Below, piece by piece: positions 17,936-26,723 of a DNA stretch of 64,000 nucleotides. The DNA is from Mesorhizobium sp. LHD-90. Lineage in GTDB: Bacteria; Pseudomonadota; Alphaproteobacteria; Rhizobiales; Rhizobiaceae. How positions within the stretch are numbered: the first letter of the stretch is position 1; every line of letters starts with the position of its first letter. Location: positions 227,507 to 291,506 of the forward strand of contig NZ_JAVFVV010000008.1 in assembly GCF_030929505.1 (NCBI RefSeq). The letters are read 5' to 3'. The notes under the pieces are model-generated. The model was not told where the DNA came from and did not search any database. It worked only from the letters and a program-made list of their open reading frames with translations. A program made the translations under genes and the position numbers.

Positions 17936-19501
17936 TCAGCCGGTGAACTGCAGTTTGGCGATGATGCTGGCGATGTTGCCAAAAATAGCCTTCAGCTTGG
18001 TGGGGTCGTTGGTGCCGAAATAGTACTCAGGCTTGGACGCGCAGTCTCCGTACAGCTTACGATTGGCGGCAGAATCGGCGCCAAGCAGGATTGTGAATAT
18101 CTGCACGTTTTGTTTCTTAAGTTCCGTGCACATGGTGGACGTCCACGTGTTGACTTGGGTTACTGCCCTGCCCTTGTCCGTCGTGAGCATACGGTTGTCG
18201 GCCAGGAAACCGTAGGAGCCGTAGTCGGATTTATTGAGCGTCGTATCGTTCGCGCCAAAAACCTCATTCGTTCCGTCTGTGAAGACAACGACCCACTTGC
18301 TGACGTGCACATCATCGAATGGCTGGCCCTGCGTGTAGGGCTCACCAGGCGACAGGACGCGCCATCCCCAGGCCAGGCCCTCGGAGACGTTGGTGCCGGA
18401 ACCGTTCCAGTAGGTCATCTTGCCGATCTGCGTCTTCAGCGAATCGAGATCCTCGGTCAGCGGCGCGATCGGTGTCGCGCAGGCACGGTTCGGACCATTC
18501 GTGAGCGGTGGCGTGGCCACGATGTTTTTCAATGTCGTCCCGTTGTACTTCGCCGCATTCCTCTGCTCCTTGACCTGCTTGGCCAGATCCTCGCTATTCG
18601 GCTTATTCGTCTTTGGCGCGGCATCGGCAAGGTAAGAATTGTTGAACGCAGACGCGTCGTTGCCGGGGGCGGTCTTGTCACCGGGCTCGTCGGGCGCGAA
18701 ATAGGGTACGAACAACGTCTCCGGCTTCGTCTTGTCCGGAGCCGTGTCGTCGAGATTGTACGGGGCTGGCCGCGCCTCGACACAACCTTTCCATTCCACA
18801 TTGAGCCGGTTGAACATGGCCAGTTGGTCGGGCCGCTTCCCGTCGACCGGATCGAAATGGACGCCGTTCAGCGAGTTCCCGCCGTTCTTGTCAATCCAAT
18901 CTTCCTTGTAGTTTTCACCCTTGATGTTGACGGCGGTGACGAACGGCACGAGCGCGGCTCGCACCTTGCGTCCTGACACACCGCTGCCCTGCATGCCCTT
19001 CAGCGTGTCGACCAGGCTGCTGGCTGCATCGCGCAGCGATTTCATGCGGGCCTCGCCCATCGACCCGGTGTTGTCGAGCACCAGCGCCACCTCGACGTTC
19101 TTGCGCGATTCGAAAGCGACAGCCGTCACCTTGATCAGCGGATCGACCTTGAAGAACGGCATGAAATTGAGGTCGACATGCGATTGCGCGGTGGCCACGT
19201 TGCGGATGTCCACCAGTGTCTCGTTGACAGTGATGGTCGCGGTCGGATCGCGCAGCAGATTCTTGCCGGCGACGTTGGACGCGAAGAAGCGGTCGAACGT
19301 GTCCGTGCGCGAGACGTCGGTGGCGCCGATCCGCGACGCGGCCATGACCGCCGCGTCGAGCGACGCCTGGAGATCCGATTTCGCCGACATCATGTTGGTG
19401 ACGTCGATGGCAAATCCCACGGCGAACAGCACTGCTGGAGAAGCCAGCGCCAGCGTCATGGCAAAATTGCCGGACGTCGACCGCAGGAACCGCTTGAACA
19501 T
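17936..19501 (-). CDS. TadG-like pilus assembly / von Willebrand factor A protein
   Basis: The 521-residue product begins with a TadE/TadG-type segment: a short basic N-terminus, a hydrophobic helix (about 13-35) and a Ser/Ala-rich stretch. A vWA domain follows, starting NVEVALVLDNTGSMGEAR, with the MIDAS Asp-x-Thr-Gly-Ser variant clear. The domain continues to a C-terminus with VVVFTDGTNE. TadG proteins are pseudopilin-like, membrane-anchored components found with Flp/Tad pili, but no other tad gene lies in this window, so this is an orphan copy. It converges on the LTA-synthase-like gene with only ten bases between stops. Confidence 0.83.
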   Translation of the reverse strand: MFKRFLRSTSGNFAMTLALASPAVLFAVGFAIDVTNMMSAKSDLQASLDAAVMAASRIGATDVSRTDTFDRFFASNVAGKNLLRDPTATITVNETLVDIRNVATAQSHVDLNFMPFFKVDPLIKVTAVAFESRKNVEVALVLDNTGSMGEARMKSLRDAASSLVDTLKGMQGSGVSGRKVRAALVPFVTAVNIKGENYKEDWIDKNGGNSLNGVHFDPVDGKRPDQLAMFNRLNVEWKGCVEARPAPYNLDDTAPDKTKPETLFVPYFAPDEPGDKTAPGNDASAFNNSYLADAAPKTNKPNSEDLAKQVKEQRNAAKYNGTTLKNIVATPPLTNGPNRACATPIAPLTEDLDSLKTQIGKMTYWNGSGTNVSEGLAWGWRVLSPGEPYTQGQPFDDVHVSKWVVVFTDGTNEVFGANDTTLNKSDYGSYGFLADNRMLTTDKGRAVTQVNTWTSTMCTELKKQNVQIFTILLGADSAANRKLYGDCASKPEYYFGTNDPTKLKAIFGNIASIIAKLQFTG

Positions 19502-19981
19502 TTTTTTGTCACCCCACCAGATTGCCCGGTGAGATTGCGGCCGGCGTCATGAAATTTCGGTTGAACCTGGCCGCCGCCGGCGGCCATTTCGACACAGGCT
19601 TAATGCCGCGTTGCAGTCCGTCAGGAAATTTTCATGATGCCGTCCGGTGCTCCTCGAGCCACGCTGCCGGTCGGACAACTCATCTAGTTCGGACAACTCA
19701 CGTGCTTACGACATTCATGGTGGCCGATCTTGCGTCGCCGGCCAAATGCTGTATAGAGCGCGCTTCTGCCGGTCCCGGCTGGGGGCTGAACGGAGGGCCG
19801 GAGGTTTGAAAAAATCTCCGCTCGAAGGCAAACCGCCTTCAGCCTCCCGTGTCTCCGCTCTCCGACCGTCCATGCTCCTTTCTTCTCCTGAGGCGGCCGC
19901 CAGGCCCTCGACGGATCAGACAGGTTGCAGAGGCTTAGCCGCCGGTGCCGGGCAGAGTGTTGAAGAAAGGCGAAAAGCACA
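19502..19981. other. Divergent intergenic region, tadG-like / rpsF leader
   Basis: This 480-bp gap has no gene I can support. The left part is the leader of the TadG-like gene and holds a GC palindrome near 19570-19587. The right part is a leader of about 215 nt before rpsF. It includes a GAAGGC-GCCTTC hairpin near 19818-19834. Ribosomal-protein S6 operons are often autoregulated through their leaders, but I could not fit the known S6:S18 motif with confidence. Confidence 0.4.
19730..19757 (+). promoter_or_regulatory. Probable sigma-70 promoter of rpsF-rpsR
   Basis: TTGCGT and TATAGA are separated by 16 bases, a good housekeeping match, and the predicted start lies near 19764. This gives a leader of about 218 nt before the rpsF start codon. 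Confidence 0.5.
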
Positions 19982-20497
19982 ATGGCTCTCTACGAACATG
20001 TGTTTCTTGCCCGGCAGGACCTCTCGCAGCAGCAGGTCGATGCGCTTGTGGAACACTACAAGGGCATCATCTCCGCGAACGGAGGCACCGTCGGCCGGGT
20101 CGAGAACTGGGGACTGAAGTCCCTCACCTACCGGATCAAGAAGAACCGGAAGGCCTACTATACGCTGATGGACCTGACCTGCCCGCCGGCTGCGCTCAAC
20201 GAACTCGAGCGCCAGCAGGGCCTGTCGGAAGACATCCTGCGCTTCCTGACGATCAAGGTCGAGAAGCACGAGGAAGGCCAGTCGGCCATGCTGCAGAAGC
20301 GCGAAGAGCGCAGCGAACGCGGCGGCTTCGGCGATCGCGACCGTGGGCCGCGCAGCTTCGGCGACCGTGACCGCGGTGACCGCGGCCCGCGCTCCTTCGG
20401 CGACCGCGAAGGCGGCGACCGTGGCCCGCGCAGCTTCGGCGACCGCGAGGACCGTCCTCGCCGTCCGCGTGAAACCGTTGAAGGAGGTGCCGCATAA
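19982..20497 (+). CDS. rpsF: 30S ribosomal protein S6
   Basis: S6 pairs with S18 on the platform of the 30S subunit. The 171-residue protein has a normal core (residues 1-100, beginning [18 protein letters not shown]). It then carries a long C-terminal extension made of three near-identical Arg/Gly/Asp-rich units centred on RGPRSFGDR. Extended acidic or repetitive S6 tails are known in rhizobia. The stop overlaps the rpsR start by one base (TAATG), so S6 and S18 are co-translated in matched amounts. Confidence 0.97.
   Translation: MALYEHVFLARQDLSQQQVDALVEHYKGIISANGGTVGRVENWGLKSLTYRIKKNRKAYYTLMDLTCPPAALNELERQQGLSEDILRFLTIKVEKHEEGQSAMLQKREERSERGGFGDRDRGPRSFGDRDRGDRGPRSFGDREGGDRGPRSFGDREDRPRRPRETVEGGAA
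20331..20457 (+). repeat. In-frame repeats encoding the S6 tail
   Basis: Three imperfect units of about 36-42 bases each encode (D)RGPRSFGDR with short D/R/E/G linkers. They vary by silent and conservative changes, consistent with slippage or unequal crossing-over inside rpsF. Confidence 0.8.
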
Positions 20498-20745
20498 TGG
20501 TCGACATCAATCAGATCCCGACCCGGCGCCCGTTCCACCGCCGTCGCAAGACCTGCCCGTTCTCGGGCGCCAACGCGCCGAAGATCGACTACAAGGACGT
20601 GCGCCTGCTGCAGCGCTACATTTCCGAGCGCGGCAAGATCGTGCCGTCGCGCATCACCGCCGTCAGCCAGAAGAAGCAACGCGAGCTCGCCCAGGCGATC
20701 AAGCGCGCCCGCTTCCTCGGCCTGCTGCCCTATCTGGTGCGCTAA
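20497..20745 (+). CDS. rpsR: 30S ribosomal protein S18
   Basis: S18 is the S6 partner on the 30S platform. The 82-residue protein shows the family core [19 protein letters not shown] and [30 protein letters not shown]. Length is normal. An AAGGAGGTG ribosome-binding site inside the end of rpsF precedes the ATG. Confidence 0.97.
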   Translation: MVDINQIPTRRPFHRRRKTCPFSGANAPKIDYKDVRLLQRYISERGKIVPSRITAVSQKKQRELAQAIKRARFLGLLPYLVR

Positions 20746-20753
20746 CTGTCTTC

Positions 20754-20808
20754 GGGAGCCGGCTGCTTGCCGGCTCCCGGCTCTCCGCGACGGGCGCGGA
20801 GGGTTTTT
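20754..20808 (+). terminator. Tandem hairpins / intrinsic terminator after rpsR
   Basis: A perfect 10-bp stem (GGGAGCCGGC with GCCGGCTCCC, loop TGCTT) is followed at once by a second stem (CTCCGCG with CGCGGAG). The second stem runs into GGTTTTTC, the classical intrinsic terminator shape. It stands between rpsR and rplI, so L9 must be read either by partial read-through or from its own promoter in the next 130 bases. Confidence 0.8.
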
Positions 20809-20945
20809 CTGAAATCCCGAGTTGGGGCCAAAACCCCTAACTGCCGATACGGGCAGGACAGCGAACCGACGACCGACCTGTCAGACGCATCCTGTTCCGT
20901 TCCCCGAATTCCGCCGCCGCAAGCGGCCATTGAAGGAACAGAGAC

Positions 20946-21521
20946 ATGCAAGTCATTCTTCTCGAACGTATTTCCCGCCTCGGCCAGATGGGTGACACCG
21001 TCAAGGTCAAGGACGGCTTTGCCCGCAATTTCCTGCTGCCGCAGGGCAAGGCGCTGCGCGCCAACGAAGCCAACAAGAAGAAGTTCGAGGGCCAGCGCGT
21101 CCAACTCGAGGCCCGCAACCTTGAGCGCAAGACCGAAGCCCAGCAGATCGCCGACAGGCTCGACGGCAAGAGCTTCATCACCGTGCGCTCGGCCGGCGAG
21201 ACCGGCCAGCTCTACGGCTCGGTGTCGACCCGCGACATCGCCGACCTGCTGACCGCCGAGGGCTACACGGTTGCCCGCAACCAGGTCGAACTCAACCAGC
21301 CGATCAAGACCATCGGCCTGACCAACGTGGCGATCGCGCTCCATCCGGAAGTCGAGGTCACGGTGACGCTGAACATCGCCCGCTCGACCGAAGAAGCGGA
21401 GCGCCAGGCGAAGGGCGAGACGCTGACGACCGCCGAGGCGATCTACGGCGACGACATCAACGAGAACGCTCGCCCGGATAATTTCTTCGATCCGGCCGCC
21501 GAGGAAGAGACCGAAGCCTGA
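20946..21521 (+). CDS. rplI: 50S ribosomal protein L9
   Basis: L9 is an elongated 23S-binding protein. The 191-residue product starts [20 protein letters not shown] and has the N-terminal domain with the central connecting helix (to about 75). The C-terminal domain follows (about 80-150), with an acidic tail that lengthens it beyond the E. coli 149 residues, as is usual in rhizobia. AAGGAA precedes the ATG. Confidence 0.97.
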   Translation: MQVILLERISRLGQMGDTVKVKDGFARNFLLPQGKALRANEANKKKFEGQRVQLEARNLERKTEAQQIADRLDGKSFITVRSAGETGQLYGSVSTRDIADLLTAEGYTVARNQVELNQPIKTIGLTNVAIALHPEVEVTVTLNIARSTEEAERQAKGETLTTAEAIYGDDINENARPDNFFDPAAEEETEA

Positions 21522-21826
21522 TCGTCAGGCTGTATATCCCATCGACAAGGCCCGGGTTCCGACCCGTGCTTTTTTGTTGCCGACGCGACCGCATGCAAGC
21601 GCTCCGTCGTCAGTGACACATGACGTGAGGACACCCAACCGAGCGCGAGGATCGACGAAAATCTCCTGACAATCGCCAAAAACGTATGAATTCCGCCGCT
21701 TTCAGCGCGACTGGCATCATTATCCATGCGGATTTTGTGCCAATCAGAACTTTTCAAGCTGCGACAAATTAAAGCAGAATAGGTCAGGCCCGCTGCCGAA
21801 GCGGCACCCGCGATTTGGGTAGGCAC
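21522..21826. other. Intergenic region rplI-cfa
   Basis: After the rplI terminator this 305-bp gap becomes AT-richer (about 21600-21785), which would suit the cfa promoter, but I find no strong -35/-10 pair. No gene is supported here. Confidence 0.4.
21549..21577 (+). terminator. Intrinsic terminator after rplI
   Basis: GCCCGGGT pairs with ACCCGTGC around TTCC (one mismatch) and is followed by six T residues. It lies 28 bases after the rplI stop and ends the ribosomal-protein transcript. Confidence 0.75.
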
Positions 21827-23122
21827 ATGAACATTCTGTTGAAGCGCATCATCGACCGGGTGGTGCGGGTCGGAAACCTCAAGGTCACCAGCCCCGGCGG
21901 CACGGTCGACAGTTTCGGCGACGGCACCGGCCCGCTGGTGCACATGCACATCAAGACGCAGCATGCGGAGCGCGCGATCACGCTGCATCCGACGCTGGCG
22001 GTCGGCGAATCCTTCATGGACGAGGAGATCGACTTCATCCATGGCGACGTGCTTCTGTTCCTGCAGACCGTCTACCAGAACATGGCGCCGATCGGCGCCA
22101 ACGACGCGCTGACGCGCGCCATCGAAGGCGTGCGCGTGGCGTTTCGGCGGCTGCAGCAGGTCAACACCCATGCCCGGTCGAAACGAAACGTGCAGCGCCA
22201 CTACGATCTGTCGGGCGAGATCTACAAACTCTTCCTCGACGCCGACATGCAGTATTCCTGTGCCTATTTCGAGCGTCCCGACATGACGCTGGAAGAGGCG
22301 CAGCTTGCCAAGAAGCGCCACATCGCCGCCAAGCTGAAACTCGGCGCCGGCCATTCCGTGCTCGACATCGGCTCCGGCTGGGGCGGGCTCGGCCTCTACA
22401 TCGCCAGGAATTTCCAGGCCGATGTGCTCGGCGTCACGCTGTCGACCGAGCAGCATGCCGTCTCCACCGAGCGGGTGCGCGCCGAGGGTCTGGAAGATCA
22501 CGTGCATTTCGAGATCCGCGACTATCGCGACCTCAACGAACGCTTCGACCGCATCGTCTCGGTCGGCATGTTCGAGCATGTCGGCGTCAACCACTACCGC
22601 ACCTTCTTCGAAAAATGCGCGACGCTGCTGAAGCCGGACGGCGTGATGCTCCTGCATTCGATCGGCCGCTTCGGTCCGCCGTCCGCCACCAACGCCTTCA
22701 TCCGCAAGCACATCTTCCCGGGCGGCTACATTCCGGCGCTGTCGGAGGTGCTGCCGGTGATCGAGAAATCCGGACTAATGGTGGGCGACATCGAAATCCT
22801 GCGCCTGCACTACGCCGAGACGCTGAAACACTGGCGCGAACGTTTTCTCGCCAACCGCGACAAGGCGAAGGCGATCTACGACGAGCGCTTCTGCCGCATG
22901 TGGGAATTCTATCTGTCCGGCTCGGAAGCCGCGTTCCGCTGGCAGGACCTGATGGTCTTCCAGATCCAGTTGACGCGCAGGAACGACACGGCGCCGATTA
23001 CGCGCGGCTACATGGAGAAGTGCGAGAAGGCGCTCGCAATGCATGAGATGGGGCATCGCGACATCGACGAGCACGGGGAAAAACCCAGGCGCGGCCGCAA
23101 AAAGGTTTCGGATAGGGAATAG
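21827..23122 (+). CDS. cfa: Cyclopropane-fatty-acyl-phospholipid synthase
   Basis: This enzyme transfers a methylene group from SAM to unsaturated acyl chains of membrane phospholipids. The 431-residue protein has the CFA synthase layout: an N-terminal lipid-binding region, QYSCAYFERPDMTLEEAQ, the SAM-binding VLDIGSGWGGLGLYIAR, and C-terminal FRWQDLMVFQIQLTRR. The start MNILLKRIIDRV is preceded by GGTAGG. Cyclopropane lipids are a typical stationary-phase feature of rhizobia. The C-terminal tail is Lys/Arg-rich. Confidence 0.93.
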   Translation: MNILLKRIIDRVVRVGNLKVTSPGGTVDSFGDGTGPLVHMHIKTQHAERAITLHPTLAVGESFMDEEIDFIHGDVLLFLQTVYQNMAPIGANDALTRAIEGVRVAFRRLQQVNTHARSKRNVQRHYDLSGEIYKLFLDADMQYSCAYFERPDMTLEEAQLAKKRHIAAKLKLGAGHSVLDIGSGWGGLGLYIARNFQADVLGVTLSTEQHAVSTERVRAEGLEDHVHFEIRDYRDLNERFDRIVSVGMFEHVGVNHYRTFFEKCATLLKPDGVMLLHSIGRFGPPSATNAFIRKHIFPGGYIPALSEVLPVIEKSGLMVGDIEILRLHYAETLKHWRERFLANRDKAKAIYDERFCRMWEFYLSGSEAAFRWQDLMVFQIQLTRRNDTAPITRGYMEKCEKALAMHEMGHRDIDEHGEKPRRGRKKVSDRE

Positions 23123-23186
23123 CGGTTCGCCGCTCGTAGGCGGAGACGCGAAACCGCCGACCGAGCGCGCGTCTTTCGCGTCGATC

Positions 23187-23455
23187 GTGCGTCCTTCGAG
23201 GCTCGCCCGCCAAAGTTTTCTCTATAATTTCAAGGTTCTGCGGGCTCGCACCTCAGGATGAGGACGCTCGTGCCGGCAGCGCCAATCGCCAAGGTTCGTC
23301 AGATTTCCAGATACGCTCATGCCGCCATGGCGGAATTTCGCGTAGACGCTGAAAGTTGGCTTTTCAGGCACGACCGTCCTCATCCTGAGGTGCGAGCCCG
23401 CACAAGGTTGAAAACATTGACGAAAATCTTTGCGGCGAGCCTCGAAGGACGCACC
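23187..23455. repeat. Long imperfect palindromic repeat element
   Basis: The left arm (about 23187-23272) and right arm (about 23368-23455) are imperfect inverted copies of about 85 bases separated by about 95 bases. Both arms contain the words CGTCCTTCGAGGCTCGCC and CACCTCAGGATGAGGACG (or their complements), which I recognise as very common dispersed repeat motifs in Mesorhizobium and Bradyrhizobium relatives. The two arms differ by scattered changes and a few small indels. No coding capacity. Confidence 0.8.
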
Positions 23456-23524
23456 CGACGGCAAAATTGTCCACTGGACAGCAATTCTCGCGAGTGATTC
23501 ACGAACGTCGACGAGCGGAAAAAG

Positions 23525-23582
23525 CTGCGGGAGCAAATGTTGGTCCGGGCCAGAAATCAGACAACAGTCTAAGCTCCCGCAG
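23525..23582. other. Ten-bp stem with 38-nt loop
   Basis: CTGCGGGAGC and GCTCCCGCAG form a perfect stem around a 38-base loop in otherwise featureless intergenic DNA. Function unknown; no U-run follows on either strand. Confidence 0.4.
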
Positions 23583-23876
23583 AAAGGGATCTCGCGAGGA
23601 GCTTGGGCCGGATGAACTGCCTCGCGCCTTGCGGCTTCGACGAGGCCCACGTACTTCCAAGCATGTAAGGCAGTGATAGCATCGGTTCCGCGGCCAAAAA
23701 GGCACGAGCGGGCAAGAAGCTTCGAATCTTCGGCAAAACATTCCACGCAGGGCCGGCGGGACAGCCCAAGCGTTCGGCGAGCGGCCGCAACCGGGCTGCA
23801 ACGGAGTGCGGCCGGCAAAACCCTTGAGCCCGCGGGCCGCTCCTGCCAGAAGAGGACGAAGCCACGGACCCCACCG

Positions 23877-24200
23877 ATGAACTATGCGATATTCGCAGCC
23901 GCCGCCCTTGCCGAGATCGCCGGCTGCTTCGCCTTCTGGGCGTGGTGGCGGCTGGAAAAATCGCCGTTGTGGCTGGCGCCCGGCCTCCTGTCGCTCGTCG
24001 CCTTCGCCTGGCTGCTGACGCTGGCCGAGGCGGACGCCGCCGGCCGCGCTTACGCCGCCTATGGCGGCATCTACATCGCAGCGTCGCTCTGCTGGCTGTG
24101 GCTGGCGGAAGGCGTCCGCCCCGACCGCTGGGATCTCTTTGGCGCCGCGATCTGCATCGTCGGCGCCAGCGTGATCCTGTTCGCGCCGCGCGGCGCCTGA
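23877..24200 (+). CDS. YnfA family small membrane protein (UPF0060)
   Basis: The 107-residue product has four hydrophobic segments and the YnfA family pattern, including [32 protein letters not shown] and the end [10 protein letters not shown]. YnfA proteins resemble small multidrug resistance transporters, but substrate here is unknown. The start MNYAIF is the normal family start; a longer open frame upstream is intergenic. It sits two bases before the next gene. Confidence 0.9.
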   Translation: MNYAIFAAAALAEIAGCFAFWAWWRLEKSPLWLAPGLLSLVAFAWLLTLAEADAAGRAYAAYGGIYIAASLCWLWLAEGVRPDRWDLFGAAICIVGASVILFAPRGA

Positions 24201-24202
24201 GG

Positions 24203-25189
24203 ATGGAGCTTCCGCGCGCGCTGCGACAAGGCGTCGACCGGCTGCTCGAGAAGACGCCGCTGGCCGATCTGCAGCGAGCTTCCTCGCTACTGTCGTCGCG
24301 CTACCGCGCCGAACTGCGCGACGGACGCCTGCATCTCGACGGTGAACTCGCGGTGAAGTCGTATCTGGCCGCCCGCCTGCCCGCCACCTATGCGGCGATC
24401 CGCGCCAGCCTGGAAGCGGCGGCCGAACTGGTTCCTGATTTCGCGCCGAAAACCCTGCTCGACCTCGGCGCGGGGCCCGGCTCGGCGCTATGGGCGGCGC
24501 ATGATCGCTGGCCGGAAATCGGCGATGCGGTGCTGGTGGAAGCGAGCGCCGCCGCGCGCAGTGTGGGCGGGACACTTTGCGCCGAGCTGCCGGCCGTCGC
24601 GGCGCGCTGGGTGGCCGGCGACGTGACGTCCGGCCTGCCCGACCTCAAGCCGGCCGACCTCGTCACGCTCTCCTACGTGCTCGACGAACTCGACCCGGCG
24701 CAACGCGGACCGCTGGTCGACCGTCTGTGGGCGCTGACCGCCGGCATACTGGTGATCGTCGAGCCGGGAACGCCGGCCGGCTGGCAAAGGATTCTCGCCG
24801 CACGCGGCCGGCTGATCGCCGCCGGGGCGCATCTCGTCGCGCCCTGTCCGCACGAACGCCCCTGCCCGCTGGCGCCGCCCGACTGGTGCCATTTTTCCCG
24901 CCGCGTCGCCCGCTCACGGCTGCACCGGCTGGCCAAGGGCGGCGACGTGCCGTGGGAGGACGAAAAGTACATTTTTGTCGCCGCCGCCCGGCAGCCAGTC
25001 CAGCCGCCGCAGGCGCGGGTGATCGCGCCGCCGCGCGGCGGCAAGGGGGTGGTGACCTTGAAGCTTTGCAAGGCGGATGGCGGTGCGGCCGAGCGCACCC
25101 TGAGCAAGCGCGACGGCGAGAATTTTCGCATCGCCCGGCGGCTGGACTGGAGCGATGCAGTGCAGCAGGATTTCGACAGCGGCAGCTAA
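24203..25189 (+). CDS. Rsm22-family small ribosomal subunit methyltransferase-like protein
   Basis: The 328-residue protein has an N-terminal helical region, the SAM-binding motif LLDLGAGPGSALWAA (about 93), LSYVLDEL, and a Cys cluster in CPHERPCPLAPPDWCHF (about 214-230) that matches the Fe-S or Zn site of Rsm22/Mettl17 proteins. Members associate with the small ribosomal subunit; the bacterial role is poorly defined. It starts two bases after the YnfA gene stop, so the two are probably co-transcribed. Confidence 0.85.
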   Translation: MELPRALRQGVDRLLEKTPLADLQRASSLLSSRYRAELRDGRLHLDGELAVKSYLAARLPATYAAIRASLEAAAELVPDFAPKTLLDLGAGPGSALWAAHDRWPEIGDAVLVEASAAARSVGGTLCAELPAVAARWVAGDVTSGLPDLKPADLVTLSYVLDELDPAQRGPLVDRLWALTAGILVIVEPGTPAGWQRILAARGRLIAAGAHLVAPCPHERPCPLAPPDWCHFSRRVARSRLHRLAKGGDVPWEDEKYIFVAAARQPVQPPQARVIAPPRGGKGVVTLKLCKADGGAAERTLSKRDGENFRIARRLDWSDAVQQDFDSGS

Positions 25190-25200
25190 GTGCCGAAGCT

Positions 25201-25674
25201 CTAAGCCTTGCCCAGATGCTTCGGCCAGAATTCCTGATGTATTTCGGCGGCTTCGTCTTCGAGGTCCGTCGGGCCAACGACAGCGACGATGCGCGCGCCG
25301 GTTTGCAACACCGCCCGGCTCGGCACGTTCAACCCGATCCCGGCAATCTCGCCAAGCCGCGCTTCGGAGCACGCAAACACCATGCGCCCGATGCCCGACC
25401 AGTAAATCGCCCCGGAGCACATCGCGCACGGCTCCGTGCTGGTGTAGAGCGTGCAGTCGGCGAGAAAAGCAGTGTCGTAGTGCCGCGCAGCCAGTTTAAC
25501 CAGGTTCATCTCGGCGTGGTTCGTCATATCGTGGCCGGTGAAGACGCTGTTTTCGGCGCGCAGGATGACTTTGCCGTCCTTCACCAGCACCGAGCCAAAC
25601 GGTTCGTCGCCGTGTTCCATCGCGGATCTCGAGAGCGCAATCGCCTCGCGCAAGAACGGCTCGTGGTTTTCCAT
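25201..25674 (-). CDS. Nucleoside (guanine-type) deaminase
   Basis: The 157-residue protein is a zinc-dependent cytidine/deoxycytidylate deaminase-fold enzyme. The metal ligands are in HAEMN (His plus catalytic Glu) and PCAMC (two Cys). The sequence DEPFGSVLVKDG and the overall size fit guanine deaminase or tRNA-adenosine-deaminase-like clades; the long C-terminal segment with EIHQEFWPKHL favours a nucleobase deaminase. I chose MENHEPF, which has GGGGGAGG a few bases upstream. It converges on the Rsm22-like gene. Confidence 0.85.
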   Translation of the reverse strand: MENHEPFLREAIALSRSAMEHGDEPFGSVLVKDGKVILRAENSVFTGHDMTNHAEMNLVKLAARHYDTAFLADCTLYTSTEPCAMCSGAIYWSGIGRMVFACSEARLGEIAGIGLNVPSRAVLQTGARIVAVVGPTDLEDEAAEIHQEFWPKHLGKA

Positions 25675-25862
25675 CAGCGCCTCCCCCGAAAGCCAAAGCG
25701 AGATGATCTTGACTTGAATCAGAGGGATTTCCAAGGGCTGCACATCAGCTCCAAGTCTGCAAACCGTATCGCCACAACCGTCATTTTCTGGCTCTCATCA
25801 ATGAGTCCTGAGCCAAGACTGTCCAGCTCCGGCTGAACCTCCGCAATGGGCCGGAAGCGGAG

Positions 25863-26630
25863 CTACACAGGTCCATCCGCGAGCTCGGCATCCAGCGCCG
25901 ACGCAAGTTCGAAAAATCGCCTGCGGACGCCAGGCGAGTAGGGATTTGCACGCTCGATTGCCGCAAAGACCTCCGGCGCGTCGTGGCGGACCATGTTCAC
26001 GGCCTCCAGCAACCGATCGAAGCTTTTGGTGGTCATGCGCTTCGGCAACGGCTCCATCTGCACCAGCACCTTTGCGATGAGATGCGTCAGCCCCTGGACC
26101 GTCGCCGCTTCGCGGTCATGGTCCTCAGGCGTGGTCATGATCACGTTCAATCGCAATTGATGCCGCAGGAACGCGGCCAGGCGAAAGCAGCGGCGGCCGC
26201 GGACCGGACATACGGCGATCTTCAATCCCGCGATGCCGTCGCGTGCGCTCTGCGGGCCGAACAGCGGGTGCGTCGCCACGATCTCGGCATGCTCGGGAAT
26301 CCCGCGCTTCATGATGTCGGCCGGACCCAGTTTCACCGACCCCACGTCGAGCACGAGCGCTCCGGGCCGGATATGGGAAGCCACGGCATCGACGATCTCC
26401 CGCAGGCGTCCGACCGGCGTGGCAAGCACGACCACCGGGCAGCTCGCCGCCGTGTCAAGGTCGGTGAGCGCAACGCCAAGAGAATCGGCGATCGGCTGGA
26501 GGCCGGGGGCAGGATCATGGGCGCACAGCGCAAAGTACGGCCCAATGTGGCGGGCGATGAGCTGCCCAAAGGCGCCGAAGCCTATGATGCCGATTGTGGA
26601 GCCTGGCGTGATATCGCTGTCGTTTGGCAT
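25863..26630 (-). CDS. Prephenate/arogenate dehydrogenase family protein (TyrA-like)
   Basis: The 255-residue protein has a Rossmann nucleotide-binding motif (IGIIGFGAFGQLIARHIG) and the VVLATPVG, VLDVGSVK and THPLFGPQSA blocks of TyrA dehydrogenases, which make the tyrosine precursor by oxidative decarboxylation of prephenate or arogenate. It is shorter than typical TyrA (about 280-310 residues), resembling the compact arogenate-dehydrogenase-like group. Upstream lies a putative tyrosine attenuator with a YY leader peptide, which independently supports a role in tyrosine supply. A GAGG ribosome-binding site directly follows a U-run of that leader. A deaminase gene lies 188 bp downstream on the same strand. 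Confidence 0.85.
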   Translation of the reverse strand: MPNDSDITPGSTIGIIGFGAFGQLIARHIGPYFALCAHDPAPGLQPIADSLGVALTDLDTAASCPVVVLATPVGRLREIVDAVASHIRPGALVLDVGSVKLGPADIMKRGIPEHAEIVATHPLFGPQSARDGIAGLKIAVCPVRGRRCFRLAAFLRHQLRLNVIMTTPEDHDREAATVQGLTHLIAKVLVQMEPLPKRMTTKSFDRLLEAVNMVRHDAPEVFAAIERANPYSPGVRRRFFELASALDAELADGPV

Positions 26631-26641
26631 GGACTGACCTC

Positions 26642-26658
26642 AAAAAGGCTGCGAAGCC
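26642..26658 (-). terminator. Short hairpin plus U5 before the TyrA-like gene
   Basis: In the mRNA, GGCU-UCGC-AGCC is followed by five U residues and then by GAGG, the ribosome-binding site. The stem is only four base pairs, weak for an intrinsic terminator. Bases just upstream (CCUC) can also pair with GAGG across this hairpin, which would hide the ribosome-binding site. Either mode would suit an attenuator. Confidence 0.45.
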
Positions 26659-26677
26659 AGAGGCGTCCTGCTTGAAC

Positions 26678-26703
26678 TCAACCGCTGGCGAGGCAGCGGT
26701 TGA
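26678..26703 (-). promoter_or_regulatory. Strong hairpin in the TyrA-like leader
   Basis: UCAACCGCUG pairs perfectly over ten bases with CAGCGGUUGA around a six-base loop. Its 5' half can instead pair with AGCGG just after the leader-peptide stop, so it is a candidate switching stem in the attenuator. Confidence 0.55.
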
Positions 26704-26723
26704 ACAACAAAGCACACCCGCCG

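Larger units (their letters stand above)
23123..23876. other. Long non-coding gap with palindromic repeat
   Basis: This 754-bp gap between cfa and the YnfA gene holds no gene I can support. It contains a large inverted repeat (23187-23455) and, after it, a separate hairpin (23525-23582). The remaining 290 bases before ynfA show only short open frames with no homology I recognise. Confidence 0.6.

Noticed and set aside
19764..19981. S6:S18 leader motif in the rpsF leader
   Set aside because: There are hairpins and CCG words but the known motif could not be aligned by eye; a covariance search is needed.
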